The position numbers were made by a program, and so were the translations under genes. The notes beneath the pieces were generated by a model. The model saw only the letters and a program-made list of their open reading frames with translations. It was not told the origin of the DNA and made no database searches. Positions 1 to 10,346 of a stretch of DNA of 26,718 nucleotides are shown piece by piece. Source of the DNA: Isohypsibius dastychi (taxonomy: Eukaryota; Tardigrada; Eutardigrada; Parachela; Isohypsibiidae); NCBI GenBank assembly GCA_034696485.1, contig JAQIWT010000233.1:1-26718 (forward strand), in the 5' to 3' direction. Each line of letters starts with the position of its first letter. Position 1 is the stretch's first letter.

Positions 1-20
1 CCCCCCCCCCCCCCCGGCCG

Positions 21-251
21 GTGAGTTTTATGCTGCCGTCACCATTTCTTCATTCTCTTTTCTTATTCGCTTTCATTTCAACTTCATTGATCTTTGTTCG
101 TAACTTCCGCTGTTTTTCTCCATTCAATCCCACGGTTCTCCAACTCAGGCTTTCTTCGTGATTACCAGCTTAAGGTGCGGACTGAAAAAGCCAGCTTATT
201 GCGTTGTGGTGGTACCAGTTCGGTTTCAGTGTCCTTTGCTCATGTTTTCAG
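21..251 (+). other. Probable 5' UTR intron of the first MATH-BTB gene
   Basis: A strong donor (GTGAGT at 21-26) follows a C15 run and GGCCG at the window edge, and an acceptor (TGTTTTCAG ending at 251) lies exactly 16 nt before the ATG at 268. The paralogue at 19055-21281 has the same arrangement: a homopolymer, then GTGAGA at 21542, then an acceptor ending at 21298 and 16 nt to its ATG. The intron lengths would be 231 and 245 nt. A trans-splice acceptor is an alternative reading for the 3' site, because no upstream exon is proven. Confidence 0.5.
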
Positions 252-267
252 ATTCTCTGGAAAAGAA

Positions 268-1860
268 ATGGCGTCAACTTCCTCTTCTGGAAATGGAGAT
301 GCAGTGCGTTATCGTCAGACTCTGGATATGGAGATTGAGAACTTTAATTTGGCCAAGAAGCATGTCAACATGGCCATGCGAACCTCTGCATTCAACGAAG
401 TACTGAAGCATTACGGAGAAGAAATGCGACAATCGCGCTGGGTACTACGCGTTGAACGAGACGTCGAAAAACGATCTGGAAAGCAGGACATACAATCTGT
501 GACGGCCTCGTTGGCACTTGAAGGGAACTGTGATATCGAGCTTATGGCTGAGAAAACAGAAGTCAGGTATGAACAGTAGTTCGCATATGAAAACCTGCTT
601 CTGAGATTAGATTTGGAGATGTAGCAACCGTGTTTTTGAAGGACCGCTTGCTCTCTACGTATATTAGGAAGGATCACTGTTTTTCTTCCTGCCTGATTAT
701 CATCCACAGTTTTCTCAAAATTCCTATAAGAATTTCAACGGTTTATCTCACGTTCGATTCCATCTCGTGATGAAAAATGTTAGATTTGCAAACACTTTTC
801 AAACAAGTCTTATATTTTGCCGGTATTTCCTGGATTCACCAATTCCTCCAACAAGAGGAGAAAGAGGAATGTCTCTTGGTCCTTTTTAGACTGATTTTCA
901 GTGGTTATTTACAGAACCATCAGCTCGAAGGGGGAAACGCTCTTCTCAAACAACCAGCGAGCGTCCAGCTTCAGGGGGATGTACGTCAAACAGCAAAGAC
1001 TTCGCCGGGATGATTTCAAGTGGATCCGCTTCCGCATATCATCTGATGATTTCGCCAAGAATGCACAATATACGGAAGGCGACTGCCTTCATATTCGTGC
1101 TGAAATCATCTTCAGCGTCATTTCCGGTGGAACTCAACCGCCAGCTACTGTAACGATCCCAGCCACCTTGCCAGTTTCGCCGAGATCTGTTCAAGCATCA
1201 GACTCAGCTGGACCGGATGCGAATGAATGTATCCTGAATTCCTCCGATGGTCGTCGTTTCCGGGTCAAAAAGCAGCTCCTGAATGGGATTCCGTATTTCG
1301 ACGGAATTGTGAAAGCTATTAAAAACGGAAAAGAAGAGTGCACTTTGTGCTTCGACGGAGAAACAATGGAAATTATCATCGAATTCTTGAAGGCGAAACG
1401 AGTGATGAGCCTGGAAGTGAGCAAAAAAGTGCTGAAGGCCGCCAACACCTTGAACCTGAAGGAACTTCAGATGGAAGCCATGGCCACGCTTGTTAAAGAT
1501 TTGTCCATCGAGAAAGCAGCAGAAGCTTTCGAGTTTGCTACCGAGAACAACATTGGCTGTCTTCGAGCTCGAATAGCCTCACTCATCCCTTGCTTGTCGG
1601 AAAAGGTCACCGGAGCGAACGCAGCGAAAGCGCTTGTGCTGTCGGTGAAGATGGATAATCCAGTCCTCCGAAAGAAAGCGTTAGATGTCATCGCTGGAGA
1701 CGTCACGGAAATCTATCTGGCAGGTGGATTTGAGGAAATTGATTCGGTTCCTGGTTTAGCGGCGGAAGTCCGAAAAGCTATCGCAGAGATCAGAGCGATG
1801 GAAAAGAATAAAGGTCGGCAGAATGAAACGCCTGCCAAGAAAGCCAAAACTTCTCGTTGA
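268..1860 (+). CDS. MATH-BTB domain protein, two exons (268-566, 915-1860)
   Basis: The spliced frame gives 414 residues. Exon 1 ends GTCAG|GTATGA and exon 2 starts after TTATTTACAG; the joint is confirmed by the paralogue at 19055-21281, which splits the same Arg codon. An N-terminal MATH/TRAF-like beta domain spans roughly residues 15-170. A low-complexity P/T/S linker (171-200) leads to a BTB/POZ domain (about 204-290, recognisable by ILNSSDGRRFRVKK and IPYFDGIVKAI), then a helical BACK-like stretch (290-390) and a basic, NLS-like tail ending PAKKAKTSR. MATH-BTB proteins of the SPOP/BATH type usually act as Cullin-3 E3 adaptors, with MATH binding substrate and BTB binding Cul3; that role is inferred here. 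The start is chosen at 268 because the upstream frame has no conserved residues and the paralogue starts at the matching codon. There is no internal stop. A second mRNA end may overlap the convergent gene below: AATAAA lies at about 2216. Confidence 0.85.
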
Positions 1861-2003
1861 GAAGATAAAAGGTGGATTTGAAACGCTGACTTCGCCTTCT
1901 GTGTTTGGAATTGATTTTTGGTAGCTCCCAATTGAATTGACGGCATTATTCTTTTTTTATGCTCAGTCGCTCGCGGGAAATTTTTATTATTTGGAAACTG
2001 TTT

Positions 2004-2813
2004 TTATTCTTGGAGTGATGGGATGAGTTCTTGTTTTAATGGTCGGTTGTTTTCTCGACATACCTCCGCAAACCTTGTTACAAAAAAGTACAAAAAATTC
2101 AGTCGTTTACATTCCATTCGCATCGTATGGATAGATTGATAATACGAATCATGCAAAAAACGCAGACTAAGAATGATTAAAGTGTGAAATCGAACATAAC
2201 CTGAAAAGAAGGCCAATAAAATTCCAACGAAGAAGAAGGCCAAACGATCGCCTACACCACCTGCCGCTGGATTGCGGTGGAAAATCGGATCACTGAGTTC
2301 ATCGAGGAGACTTTCCATACCTAAAAGTCGTGCTCCAGATCACCGTTTTCTAGAAATCAGGCAGCGCGGCGGTATTGGCTGAAGCAAAGAATATCACAGG
2401 TTACGTTTCGTTCATATCGAGAGACGCACAAGATTTACCCCTCGCAAAATGGTACGACCGATATCTCCGTTCAAAACATCTTTGAGCCAACAGAAATGTA
2501 CCGATCGTACTCCACCCCGCGAAAGTAACTAAATGACTGGTTCCTATCGCCATTTCAAAAACGGTTTATATCAAAATCGTAACTCACCTCCAACAACAGC
2601 TTGACCACAGCCATTTGTTTCCACATAGCCCATTCCTCTTGTGGAGAAGTCAGTTTTGACATTGGTAATGGTGCAGTCCCTTGAGTCAAACTGGGACAAG
2701 GATCCATCTTTATGGATGATATGGACCAAACTTGAAGTAATGCTGACTACTGCGTCGAGAGCACGGGGATAATCGTGTTGAACTCCACTTTTGCGGTTGT
2801 CATGTTCAGACAT
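2004..2813 (-). CDS. Small spliced gene for a putative membrane protein (exons 2813-2588, 2320-2004)
   Basis: Reading the minus strand, an open frame from ATG at 2813 ends at a strong donor (GGAG|GTGAGT at 2588/2587). After a 267-nt intron ending TTTTAG it rejoins in frame at 2320, giving 180 residues. The stop codon at 2006-2004 overlaps an AATAAA signal (2008-2003), which supports a real transcript end. The first exon encodes a hydrophilic region with several cysteines (RDC, NGC) that looks extracytoplasmic. The second encodes a strongly hydrophobic stretch (DRLAFFFVGILLAFFSG) suited to one membrane span, followed by a second hydrophobic run. I do not recognise the family. The 5' end is uncertain: a separate frame immediately upstream (to 2944) begins with a signal-peptide-like sequence, and a further exon or a frameshift could connect the two. 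The gene is convergent with the MATH-BTB gene that ends at 1860. Confidence 0.45.
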
Positions 2814-2944
2814 TGAATCTGACTGTCGTTTTTATTGCCTGACAGCACCAAGCATAGTCTGCCTTTGAACACGGCCCCTGAAACAGACCAAACGGACAGA
2901 ATTAAAAGCAGCTTGTCCATGACCAAAAACCTCAAATGAGCCAT
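2747..2944 (-). other. Signal-peptide-like open frame just upstream of the small membrane-protein gene
   Basis: The minus-strand frame starts ATG at 2944, with a second in-frame ATG at 2920. The product from the second ATG opens MDKLLLILSVWSVSG, a convincing signal-peptide profile, then runs 65 residues in total before a stop at 2747. It overlaps the first exon of the 2813-2004 gene in another frame. Either a short intron or a one-base indel joins a secreted N-terminus to that gene. A TCTGTTTCAG motif near 2891 could serve as an acceptor, but the frame it gives meets a stop, so I leave the join open. Confidence 0.25.
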
Positions 2945-3381
2945 TGGCTAACTAGTAATTCAAGTACGTTTGCTATAAGCACATGGAATAACCAGGAAAG
3001 ATTGATAGGATTCGCATGCAAGTAGAAGAGTGAGTGCGAGCATTAACTTCCTGGATCATTGGCGAAAATTTCTCCTTGCTGCATAGTTCTCTATTTGGAA
3101 CATACCTGAGAACAGAAGTCGCGCTGACCAGCCAAAGATTGCTGTGCAACCCGCTCGTGCTACTCACGACGTCCGGAGGCTTTTCATTTATTCATGTTCT
3201 TGGATCTTACGTTTTTATTCTTATTTCAAAAATGAATTCCTCTTCTTGTTTTATTTTTTCGGCTGCACAACGGAATATAAAATGCTAGAGACGACCAAAT
3301 TTTTTAATTCATTTGAAAGGTCAACATCGAAATATCTTTGGCCACTTATACCTATGTTGCTAGTTGAAACTTCGTCCCTGA
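2945..3381. other. Intergenic stretch, no gene recognised
   Basis: Only short open frames without recognisable domains occur on either strand. No polyA signal, repeat or integrase/RNase H-like frame was seen that would link the envelope-like frame downstream to a pol gene. Confidence 0.4.
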
Positions 3382-5460
3382 ATTTACAAAATCTCATTTG
3401 ATCTGAGATGGAACTTAGTTGCGGGGAGAACCAGAAATTCTACGGACCGACGCATCAAGAATAGCCCCGAGGACGAAACAAAACGTGAAATCGAGAATAT
3501 TTCGGCAACAATCCCAGAGAGGAAGAAAATGATCGGAGCATTCGATAAGCGGAAACTTGGTTCTCTATCATCTGCAAGCACATCATAGAGCGTAATATTG
3601 CTTGGAGTACTACTTCTTATTACAACGGCATCCGCTATAGAAATTAAATCAGGCGATTGCCAAAAAGAGGACTTTATAGGCATCGTCAACTGGGATCAGT
3701 CTATTACGTGTCCGGCGAAACCGCGAAATATGGCGAAAATGGAAGTGAAATACATATTGCATGAAGAACAGGTGCCTTTCTTCGGAATCGCCTGCCGACA
3801 GAAGATCAAGGAACTCAAAGTGACCGGATTTTTCTTCGGTGGCTACAATACACAGAATTCGGTCTATAATTACATCCTCTCACCACAGGAATGCTGAATC
3901 AAAATTTTCCAAAAGTGCGAAGAATGCCCCGTCGAATCAGATATTGTAACTATATCGAAACAGAAATTGGCCGAAACGGCAACTATATCCCAAACAACAT
4001 ACGTTTGGACCAATGCCGCAAAAACCACCGACACCACCTGTCATAGACAATCAAAATTCGCATACACCGAAGAACTTAAAACCACAGACGAAGTTATTTT
4101 ACGGGACGTTTCCAAACAAGTGGATTATCATTTGGGTAATGAGACTAGGCTCTGTGAAACCGACCGAAAAGCTTTCACAGTCAAAGGCAACGACAAACTT
4201 GAAATCGAAATCATTGCGAACAACACTACGAAGCAAATCACGCCAGCCCAAGATTTTGGAGAATTTTCAACAAATTTAAGGTCAAGAGTCATCAGCAAAG
4301 CAAGAGCAACAAACAACACTGTCCTATTCGCCGACTACTTGTCACAAAATCTCACCTACTACGAGAATAATGATATCGAACGCGGAAACTATATCTATGA
4401 CAACTTTGTAGACCTATATTGTCGAGTTGAAGAAGTACTTAACCAACTGAAACGGAATACAGCCTTTATGAGCCCATTTGCCGCAGCCGAGCGTTTGAAC
4501 TACCCGAAATGTTTCAACATCCGCGATGCAACACTACACAGCGGCACCATTTATAGGTGCCAACAGCGTCATCTCGACTACACTGTCCAAATTGACAAAG
4601 CAATTCAATTTCCACAAACACGCTCAGGGGAGTTTGGTATAAGCCTGGAGAGATATCAAACTATCAAATATGACTGTTTGCATAAAACTCCATTCCGAAA
4701 GGTCAACGGTAAACTCCACGCAGTCAGACACGGAGACTAGGACGAAATTAACTCAACCACATTCGCAAGCCATCTACACGTTTCGCATACGTTTCGCACC
4801 GCAAGAAGACGTCCTGATGAAAGTGACCCAAACGGATTTGAATTATCATGTCTTTCAGTCCCCCCATTTTTCAATGAAATAGTGGATTTCATCGACGGTC
4901 AACGCCCGGAGTACTTGAGAAGAGTATTTATTACCGAGGGAATACCCGCCACCCAATTTAAGTCAGGTTGTCATTTCTTAACCACCGCAAGATTTATCTT
5001 GTTATCATTGGCGATCATTGCGATTTCATCGGGAATATCATTTATTGCCCATCAATGTCTTTAACTTTATCGCACTAAGTGGCAGAATAAGAGCCCAGAC
5101 CTGCCACCCACCGAAGAAAGAGACAACATCTCTCTGGAAAACGCTTTGCGTGGATTCAAAGACCCAGTTATGAAATTTCAGACAACATACTCTGGCATTC
5201 GATATCGTTTTCCTTCATTTCCTTCCCACTCGCAACGTCACATCTCAACATAATTGTATCGACTCGAGCATAGCTTGACGCTCACTAGTCTGGCGGAACA
5301 AATCTTCTATAAACCCTTCTCAAAGATGTTGGGCGTCAGGCGCCCTACATTTGTCATATCGATGATAGGAACAACCTTGATACTGTTCTGCTCGCTTAGC
5401 GTTATAACGCCAAGGAAGAAGAGAGATAGAAAGAACATAGATATACCGAAAACAGTATAA
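3382..5460 (+). pseudogene. Decayed envelope-type glycoprotein frame with five in-frame stops
   Basis: One reading frame is open from 3382 to 5460 except for TAG at 3586, TGA at 3895, TAG at 4738, TAA at 5062 and TAA at 5251, with no change of frame. Roughly 690 random codons would carry tens of stops, so this was coding. After the first stop comes a signal-peptide-like segment (LGVLLLITTASA, from about 3598; the codon before it is ATA, not ATG). The ectodomain that follows has about 15 cysteines and N-glycosylation motifs (NET, NNT twice, NLT). An arginine cluster lies near 4800, an internal hydrophobic segment at about 4984-5055, and a C-terminal span (FVISMIGTTLILFCSLSVI) precedes a basic tail. 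That plan fits a viral or retroelement fusion glycoprotein, such as the env of BEL/gypsy elements or an endogenised negative-strand virus glycoprotein. The family assignment is inference from architecture. A host membrane protein pseudogene is the alternative. Confidence 0.5.
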
Positions 5461-5562
5461 TGCAAACTGGAAGAATCAAGTGGAAAACATCTGAATTCTA
5501 CAACTAATTAATTTAAAACTGACAACATGACCAGCGAAAGCATTACAACATGATATCAAAAA
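5461..5562. other. AT-rich spacer
   Basis: Short spacer with no recognised feature between the envelope-like frame and the opposite-strand short ORF. Confidence 0.3.
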
Positions 5563-5745
5563 TTACTGGTAGCCTTGGAAGAATTCGATGAATGTTTCAC
5601 TCCTCTCAACTCTTTTCGTTCTTTTGACACGTTTTCTGTTGTGGTTTCTGCTTCTCTTCATCTTCGTCGAATCGAGCAGACATTTTTCTTCAGTTTTGCA
5701 AGAGTTCACATGAAAGAAGCTGCTCAACAGGAGAATGACAACCAT
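5563..5745 (-). CDS. Possible small secreted basic peptide
   Basis: A genuine ATG at 5745 opens a 60-residue frame. Its first 16 residues (MVVILLLSSFFHVNSC) resemble a signal peptide. The remainder is very basic, with several dibasic or tribasic clusters (RKRVKR, TKRVER) such as prohormone convertases cut, and ends FIEFFQGYQ. If real it could be a secreted peptide precursor. The frame stays open upstream of the ATG for at least a dozen codons, so it could also be part of a larger exon. No polyA signal or homologue was recognised. The length alone would not be significant. Confidence 0.22.
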   Translation of the reverse strand: MVVILLLSSFFHVNSCKTEEKCLLDSTKMKRSRNHNRKRVKRTKRVERSETFIEFFQGYQ

Positions 5746-8096
5746 ACCGGGTGACAGATATTTGTCCAGATTCCTTTTCTGCAGTAAACAGTCTGATATC
5801 CAGACGTGAGAATTTTTGATTGACTTTACTTTACGAGACGGCGATGTTCAATTTCAAAAACTGGAGAAATATTCTTCATGGAGCCTTATTGTATAAATAT
5901 CAAATAAAGCATGATGATAGGTCATAAAAGTGGAACCACCATGAGAGGTGCTGACTTCATGAGCGGAGCGTACAGAGTCCCGCGCAAACTGTTGGTTGTG
6001 AATATCTTGACTTCCTCTTCCATTTTTTCAACATGTTGGACAGTTTAAACCAGTGGAAACGCTGTCGGTAAATTTAACAACAGAGACATTCATCAAAATT
6101 ATCGATGCCTGTGTTTCTAAAAGTGACTTTTTCATATCTACGTGGCTCAGAACGTCGCTGAGGGAAAAAACAATCAATGCAGCTCAAACGACTGAAGATT
6201 ATCAGACCTGCTCAATCATTACAGGTTAGTAGGAAAACTAGTTCATGATTGGAATTCTCCTGAAACAGACATCAAGTTATATTGAGTGGTCAAGGATTGC
6301 CGACTCGTCAAAGGAGGATATAATCTACGTTGGTCTGAAATGAAGAGCGATAATGGAACGAAGAAAAATGTGAGTACAATTTCTTCAGAAGAAGTAGATC
6401 CCGTTATTTCTCCTCCATTCAATGATATACAACTGAACCAAAGGTTCGTTCAATAATTTGTGGAGCAGTTTTTTGAAATTGTTTGTGCGGTTTCTGGCCA
6501 AAATCCAAATGAATCAATACGAGTGTATTGGATAAGCGAGTATTTTTCCATGAATGGAAAAGCCTTCGGCATTCCTTAACGACTGCCCGGCTCGCGGTGG
6601 CCAAATTCGCAGTCGGTTGAGTGTAGGCAAAGATCAAGTTTTACCATTTCAGTTTCCTTTTCAAAGAACCACTGAAATTGTAGCCCGTTATACATTCCAG
6701 CGGCTATAGCTCAATGAACACCGTTTTGAACAACAACATGAATTTCTTATTCGAGGCAATCCAGTATTCTTTGCTTAATTTGAAAGTGTTCAAAAACTGA
6801 GTCAAAAAACCGAACTTCTGCGTCAAGAACGATTGCGTCAGACGTTGTTACTGGTGAAATGATGCTGATTATTACAGTCAGTTGGTTTTGGGAATGCGCG
6901 ATGGAATCTAACATATCGCAAGGTCCATATTATGGAAATTTTAGTGGACGACTGGATAAAATGCACCGATCGAGTTGATTCATAAAATCAATCGAATATG
7001 TAAATTATTCGATTTATAAGAGTGTTGGTAGTCTCGATAAAGAAAACACCATCTCCACTGGAAGAAAGCAGCACTCAATCGGCCAAAAATTTCATTCCTA
7101 TTGTTGACTCCACGAAAGTCTTCCACCTGCAAGTACACAATAAAAAAAGATGTAATCAGAGCCAAAAAACAAGATATTCTGATTATTTGTTTGGTTGGTG
7201 ACTCAATTAACGGAATTCCATGAAACCCGATCATCTGTGATCAAATCATTTCATGACTCGGCGAAGAAACTCATAAGTGATTGCAGATCACTTATGAGTA
7301 TAGGCCATAGGCCACCCTAAAACTTCAAAAAGAAACTTTCGTTCTTGCAGATCATGCTCGGCATCCAGTTTTTGATTGATCGATTTTGTGGTCAGAGTGA
7401 TTGACTGTGATATCCGATCCTTCTGTATCACTCATCAGAAAAATAACCGTTTTCAATTCGAATAACAACGTGCATTCACAAATAAATCACCACTTTCTTT
7501 AGAAAAGGGATGATATTTTTTTTCATTTGAGGTACATGGTGGATGAGTGAGAAGCAGAAGGCAGCACAATGTCACTCCCTAGACTTGAACAACCATCCGT
7601 TCGGAGAACACATTGACTGTTTCTTGAAGATGAGGAGTGATTCAACTGGATATCCACCAGATTGTTTTCCAACGGATCAATACCTGAATATATAAGGGGT
7701 TACTCCTCTCTAACAAATTACATCATGGAAACATGGTTGTTCTCAAGGGAAGTTTTGTTCATCGCTGAAGAACTATTCAGAGTTCAATGAATGTTTTGCG
7801 TTATGAGTTCTCATTATTGGAACAAACCTGACTCGAAACTTCTTCGAAAGAAATGAGTCCTCGAAAACTGTCTATGAACATCGAACAGGGATGATGTCAG
7901 CGGGACATTTGAAATCTTGAGCTTTTTAATAAGCTGTTCAGGAATGACACAGTAGTGATCCAAACTTTTCACTCAACATGTTGGTGGAACAATATACTTA
8001 AAGTTTCCAATCATGTTCACTTTAGTCGAACTTCATGTGCAAAAGTGATGCAATGTCTCAAGACATCATACGAAAAGAAGTCAACTCCAAAGTTAT
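5746..8096. other. Gene-poor region of about 2.3 kb
   Basis: Open frames are short on both strands; the longest (6419-6637 and 6980-7234, minus) lack recognisable domains, and the second is simply hydrophobic. I saw no transposase, RT or conserved-domain motif. A perfect short hairpin at 7269-7299 is the only structured element noticed. Confidence 0.4.
7269..7299. repeat. Perfect 13-bp inverted repeat (hairpin)
   Basis: ACTCATAAGTGAT at 7269-7281 and its exact reverse complement at 7287-7299 flank a 5-nt loop (TGCAG). The following TAGGCCATAGGCC adds a small palindromic tract. No gene lies close enough to assign a role. Confidence 0.6.
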
Positions 8097-8205
8097 GACA
8101 TCCCGATATCTCCAGCAATCGGCATAATGTACAGTAATTCACTAGAGCAACCGAAGTTTAAATCTAACAAATCAAATATATCGTTCGATGTCCTCGTGGC
8201 TGTGA
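8097..8205 (+). repeat. Dispersed direct repeat, copy 1 of 2
   Basis: About 90 bp here, starting near the ATCCCGATATCTCCAGC stretch and running through AAATCAAATATATCGTTC, match 10217-10346 with only a few substitutions. Similarity resumes after a 25-bp insertion that is present only in the second copy. The copies are about 2.1 kb apart in the same orientation and bracket the LTR/gag remnant. They may be an older repeat into which the retroelement inserted, or a terminal part of an element. Confidence 0.7.
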
Positions 8206-8464
8206 GTTTGTCCTGGTTGCCTCCTCGGGCTAACGCTCACATATATGGACGCGGGCCTTAAGCCCATCCCAGCGCTATTTATATTCTTAGCTCTGCAGCC
8301 ACCATATAAAATGGGGCGCAGATGGAATGATTCTTTTGAAAATCTCTGTGGAATAAACCCACGAACCTACCGTTGAGTTGAATTGGATTGATATTCCTTA
8401 CGATCATCAGAAGAATTGTACCGTGTCTTGTTAGAACGGTGTTGCTGAGTCGTGGAGACCCATA
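8206..8464 (+). mobile_element. LTR remnant (U3-R-U5 end) of a plus-strand retroelement
   Basis: The segment just upstream of the primer binding site has the order expected of an LTR: a TATA box (TATAAAAT at 8305-8312), then a polyA signal (AATAAA at 8352-8357), then about 105 bp to the primer binding site. The left boundary is not defined; I place it after the 8097-8205 repeat. No second copy (3' LTR) was found in the window, so the element is incomplete or the other LTR has been lost. Confidence 0.45.
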
Positions 8465-8466
8465 TT

Positions 8467-8478
8467 TGGTGCCGAAAC
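8467..8478 (+). other. Retroelement primer binding site
   Basis: TGGTGCCGAAAC lies about 135 bp before the gag frame. It begins TGG, the complement of a tRNA 3' CCA, as primer binding sites do. The same 12 bases occur on the minus strand at 15819-15830, directly before the other gag gene, which supports both calls. Confidence 0.6.
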
Positions 8479-8601
8479 GTGTTTTGTACATTGGCTTACT
8501 ATGGTTTTGCAGCACAAGCAACGAAAAAAAGAAAGAATCGAACTCCTGCGCGCATCTCGATTCGAAAAAGGAGGGTAAAAAGAGACTGAGGGGATCCAGA
8601 A

Positions 8602-9514
8602 GGAGATATTTCACGGTTCAAACAATATGATTCGATTGCCAAAGCCCAGAATTGGAATCTTGCTGTGAAGCTTCAACGATTTCCTCTCTATTTGAAAGGT
8701 CTAGCTCAAGATTGGTATCTAAGTTGACTTGAACCTGACGACAATGATGTCCCTGAATTACCTGAAATGTAGTGGGAAGACATCAAACAACAAATGCTTG
8801 ACCATATCAGGGGTCCTATTTTTGTTTCAAGAAAGCTAAGAACCCTTTTTAGGAGAACAATGCAAGAGACAGATCTTCTCAATTCTCATGTCACCACAAT
8901 TTTGAAAATCTATTTTGCTGTGGAAGATCGTGGAAATGAATTTGATGAAGAAGAGAAAGTAACTCGATTGATTGAAGGGCTTTCTGGGAAAAATCATCAA
9001 TATACCTCTCTTCTTGGACCTAAAAGCATTCAGTCATTCTATGATGATGCTGCAAAAGCGTTTGATATGGTTAAGAAAGAACAAGCCTCAATTCGTCAAA
9101 GACGTTCTAACCCTCGTGAAAATCCTACTTACCTTATTGATCCTTGTGGAATTTCTGATCGAAATTAAAATCGAGATCAAGACAGAAATCAAGATCGAAA
9201 TCAATATCAAAACCAAGATCGAGATCAGAATTGTAATCAGAATAAGAATCGGAACGATAATTCAAATCAGCGTTTCAAGTTATTCAATTCTCAAGAAAAA
9301 AAGAGAAAATTTGATTTCAGGAATAATTCTGACACATAACCGTCAGCCTCGTAAAAATTTCCAAAAAATCAACAACAACAACAATCAAAGTTTTAGACCT
9401 CGAAGAAATTTTTATAATCGTGGGAATGATTTCAGTCGCAACTACAATAATAATCGAGAAGGTTTCAACTACAACAATGATTCTTCCAGACCCAGATCAA
9501 TAATTCTGGATTGA
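8602..9514 (+). pseudogene. Decayed Ty3/gypsy-like gag
   Basis: The frame from 8602 encodes a retrotransposon Gag-like capsid core (KAQNWNLAVKLQRFPLYLKG, GLAQDWYL, then WEDIKQQMLDHI). It is interrupted by TGA at 8725, TAG at 8770 and TAA at 9166. Past the last stop the frame runs into a degenerate 12-bp repeat coding Asn/Arg/Asp/Gln-rich residues, and is lost at 9337. The continuation is visible in another frame (to 9514) as an Asn/Arg/Gly-rich, nucleic-acid-binding-like tail (RRNFYNRGNDFSRNYNNN). No intact CCHC zinc knuckle is seen. It lies downstream of the primer binding site at 8467 and is the first gene of that element. Confidence 0.65.
9166..9260 (+). repeat. Degenerate 12-bp coding repeat in gag tail
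   Basis: Variants of GATCGAAATCAA recur here, coding NRDQ/NQDR-type residues in the gag frame and Ile/Lys/Glu runs in the next frame. The second reading is an artefact of the repeat. Confidence 0.6.
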
Positions 9515-10216
9515 CCAACAATTGGCTCAATAGTTGTGAATGCGCCTTCCCGAATATGTCACACCCTATTCATAAGAACCCTGTTTGCTCTCAAACCCAA
9601 TTGTGCTCCTCCCGATTAACTTTTACAAACTGATTACTTCAATTGAACAAGTTTTGAGTGAATCCGAGTTCAGCGAATGCGCCCAGGAATGCACGTAAAC
9701 AGCGAGACTTTGTTTGTCCAATATAATTGCTGAAGCGCAATTAATTTGCCCACGCGTATTGGATACCCCATCATATCTTGGAATAGGAATCCAATAAAAC
9801 TGAAATTTTGCCTTAAGGAGGATTTATACCTTGCCCCCTCAGTTTCTCCGAACTGAGCCGCCAGTCATCGAGTCAAGAAAGCACTACGTTACTCAAAGCA
9901 GCAACTACAAATACAAAGTGTTTTCAATGTTCAACACATTTTCTCCCACCTGTTCTTTGGTTGCTTATATCAACGTATTCGAGGAATTTCTTCAGAGTGG
10001 CACTTGTTTCGACAAAACATATTTAAAAACTCAAGACATTTGGTCGGTCTGTCCTTCATCCGGAGTCGTGTCAAGCATGATGGAATAAAAAGGGCCCCGA
10101 TTTATAGCGGTTCCAATTTTTTGCTGAAGCATTTCTCAAATCACGTCAAAGACCCTATTCTGTGAATAACAGCTTGCCTAAATTGTTGCGTTTAAAGGGC
10201 TGTTTTCAGATGATCC
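9515..10216. other. Spacer between gag and pol remnants, nothing identified
   Basis: An aspartic protease (DTG) would be expected here if the gag at 8602 and the RT at 10600 belong to one element, but none was found. The longest frame (9831-10088, +) has no recognisable domain. The spacer may be a later insertion or decayed sequence. Confidence 0.35.
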
Positions 10217-10346
10217 TGCAATCCGATTTCTCCAGCAATCGGCCTAATGTACAATAATTCACTAGAGCAACCGAAGTTTAAATCTAACAAATCAAATATA
10301 TCGTTCAATGGCCTGATCAGCCGGGTATCATAATGGCCTCGTAGCG
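10217..10346 (+). repeat. Dispersed direct repeat, copy 2 of 2
   Basis: This is the second copy of the 8097-8205 repeat. It differs by scattered substitutions and by an extra stretch of about 25 bp (near 10312-10335) before the shared ATGGCCTCGTAGC-like end. Confidence 0.7.

Noticed and set aside
3382-5460. Alternative genetic code or programmed readthrough explaining in-frame stops
   Set aside because: All three stop codons appear inside this frame, whereas the intact host genes end normally at TGA or TAA. Decay by substitution is simpler.
6419-6637. Mariner/Tc1-like transposase fragment
   Set aside because: The DFGQKPHK stretch only superficially resembles a transposase segment. No DDE motif or terminal repeats were found.
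8972-9514. Ile/Lys/Glu repeat protein (EIKIEINIKTKIEI)
   Set aside because: It is the off-frame reading of the NRDQ-coding gag repeat. Only its C-terminal Asn/Arg-rich part fits the gag tail.
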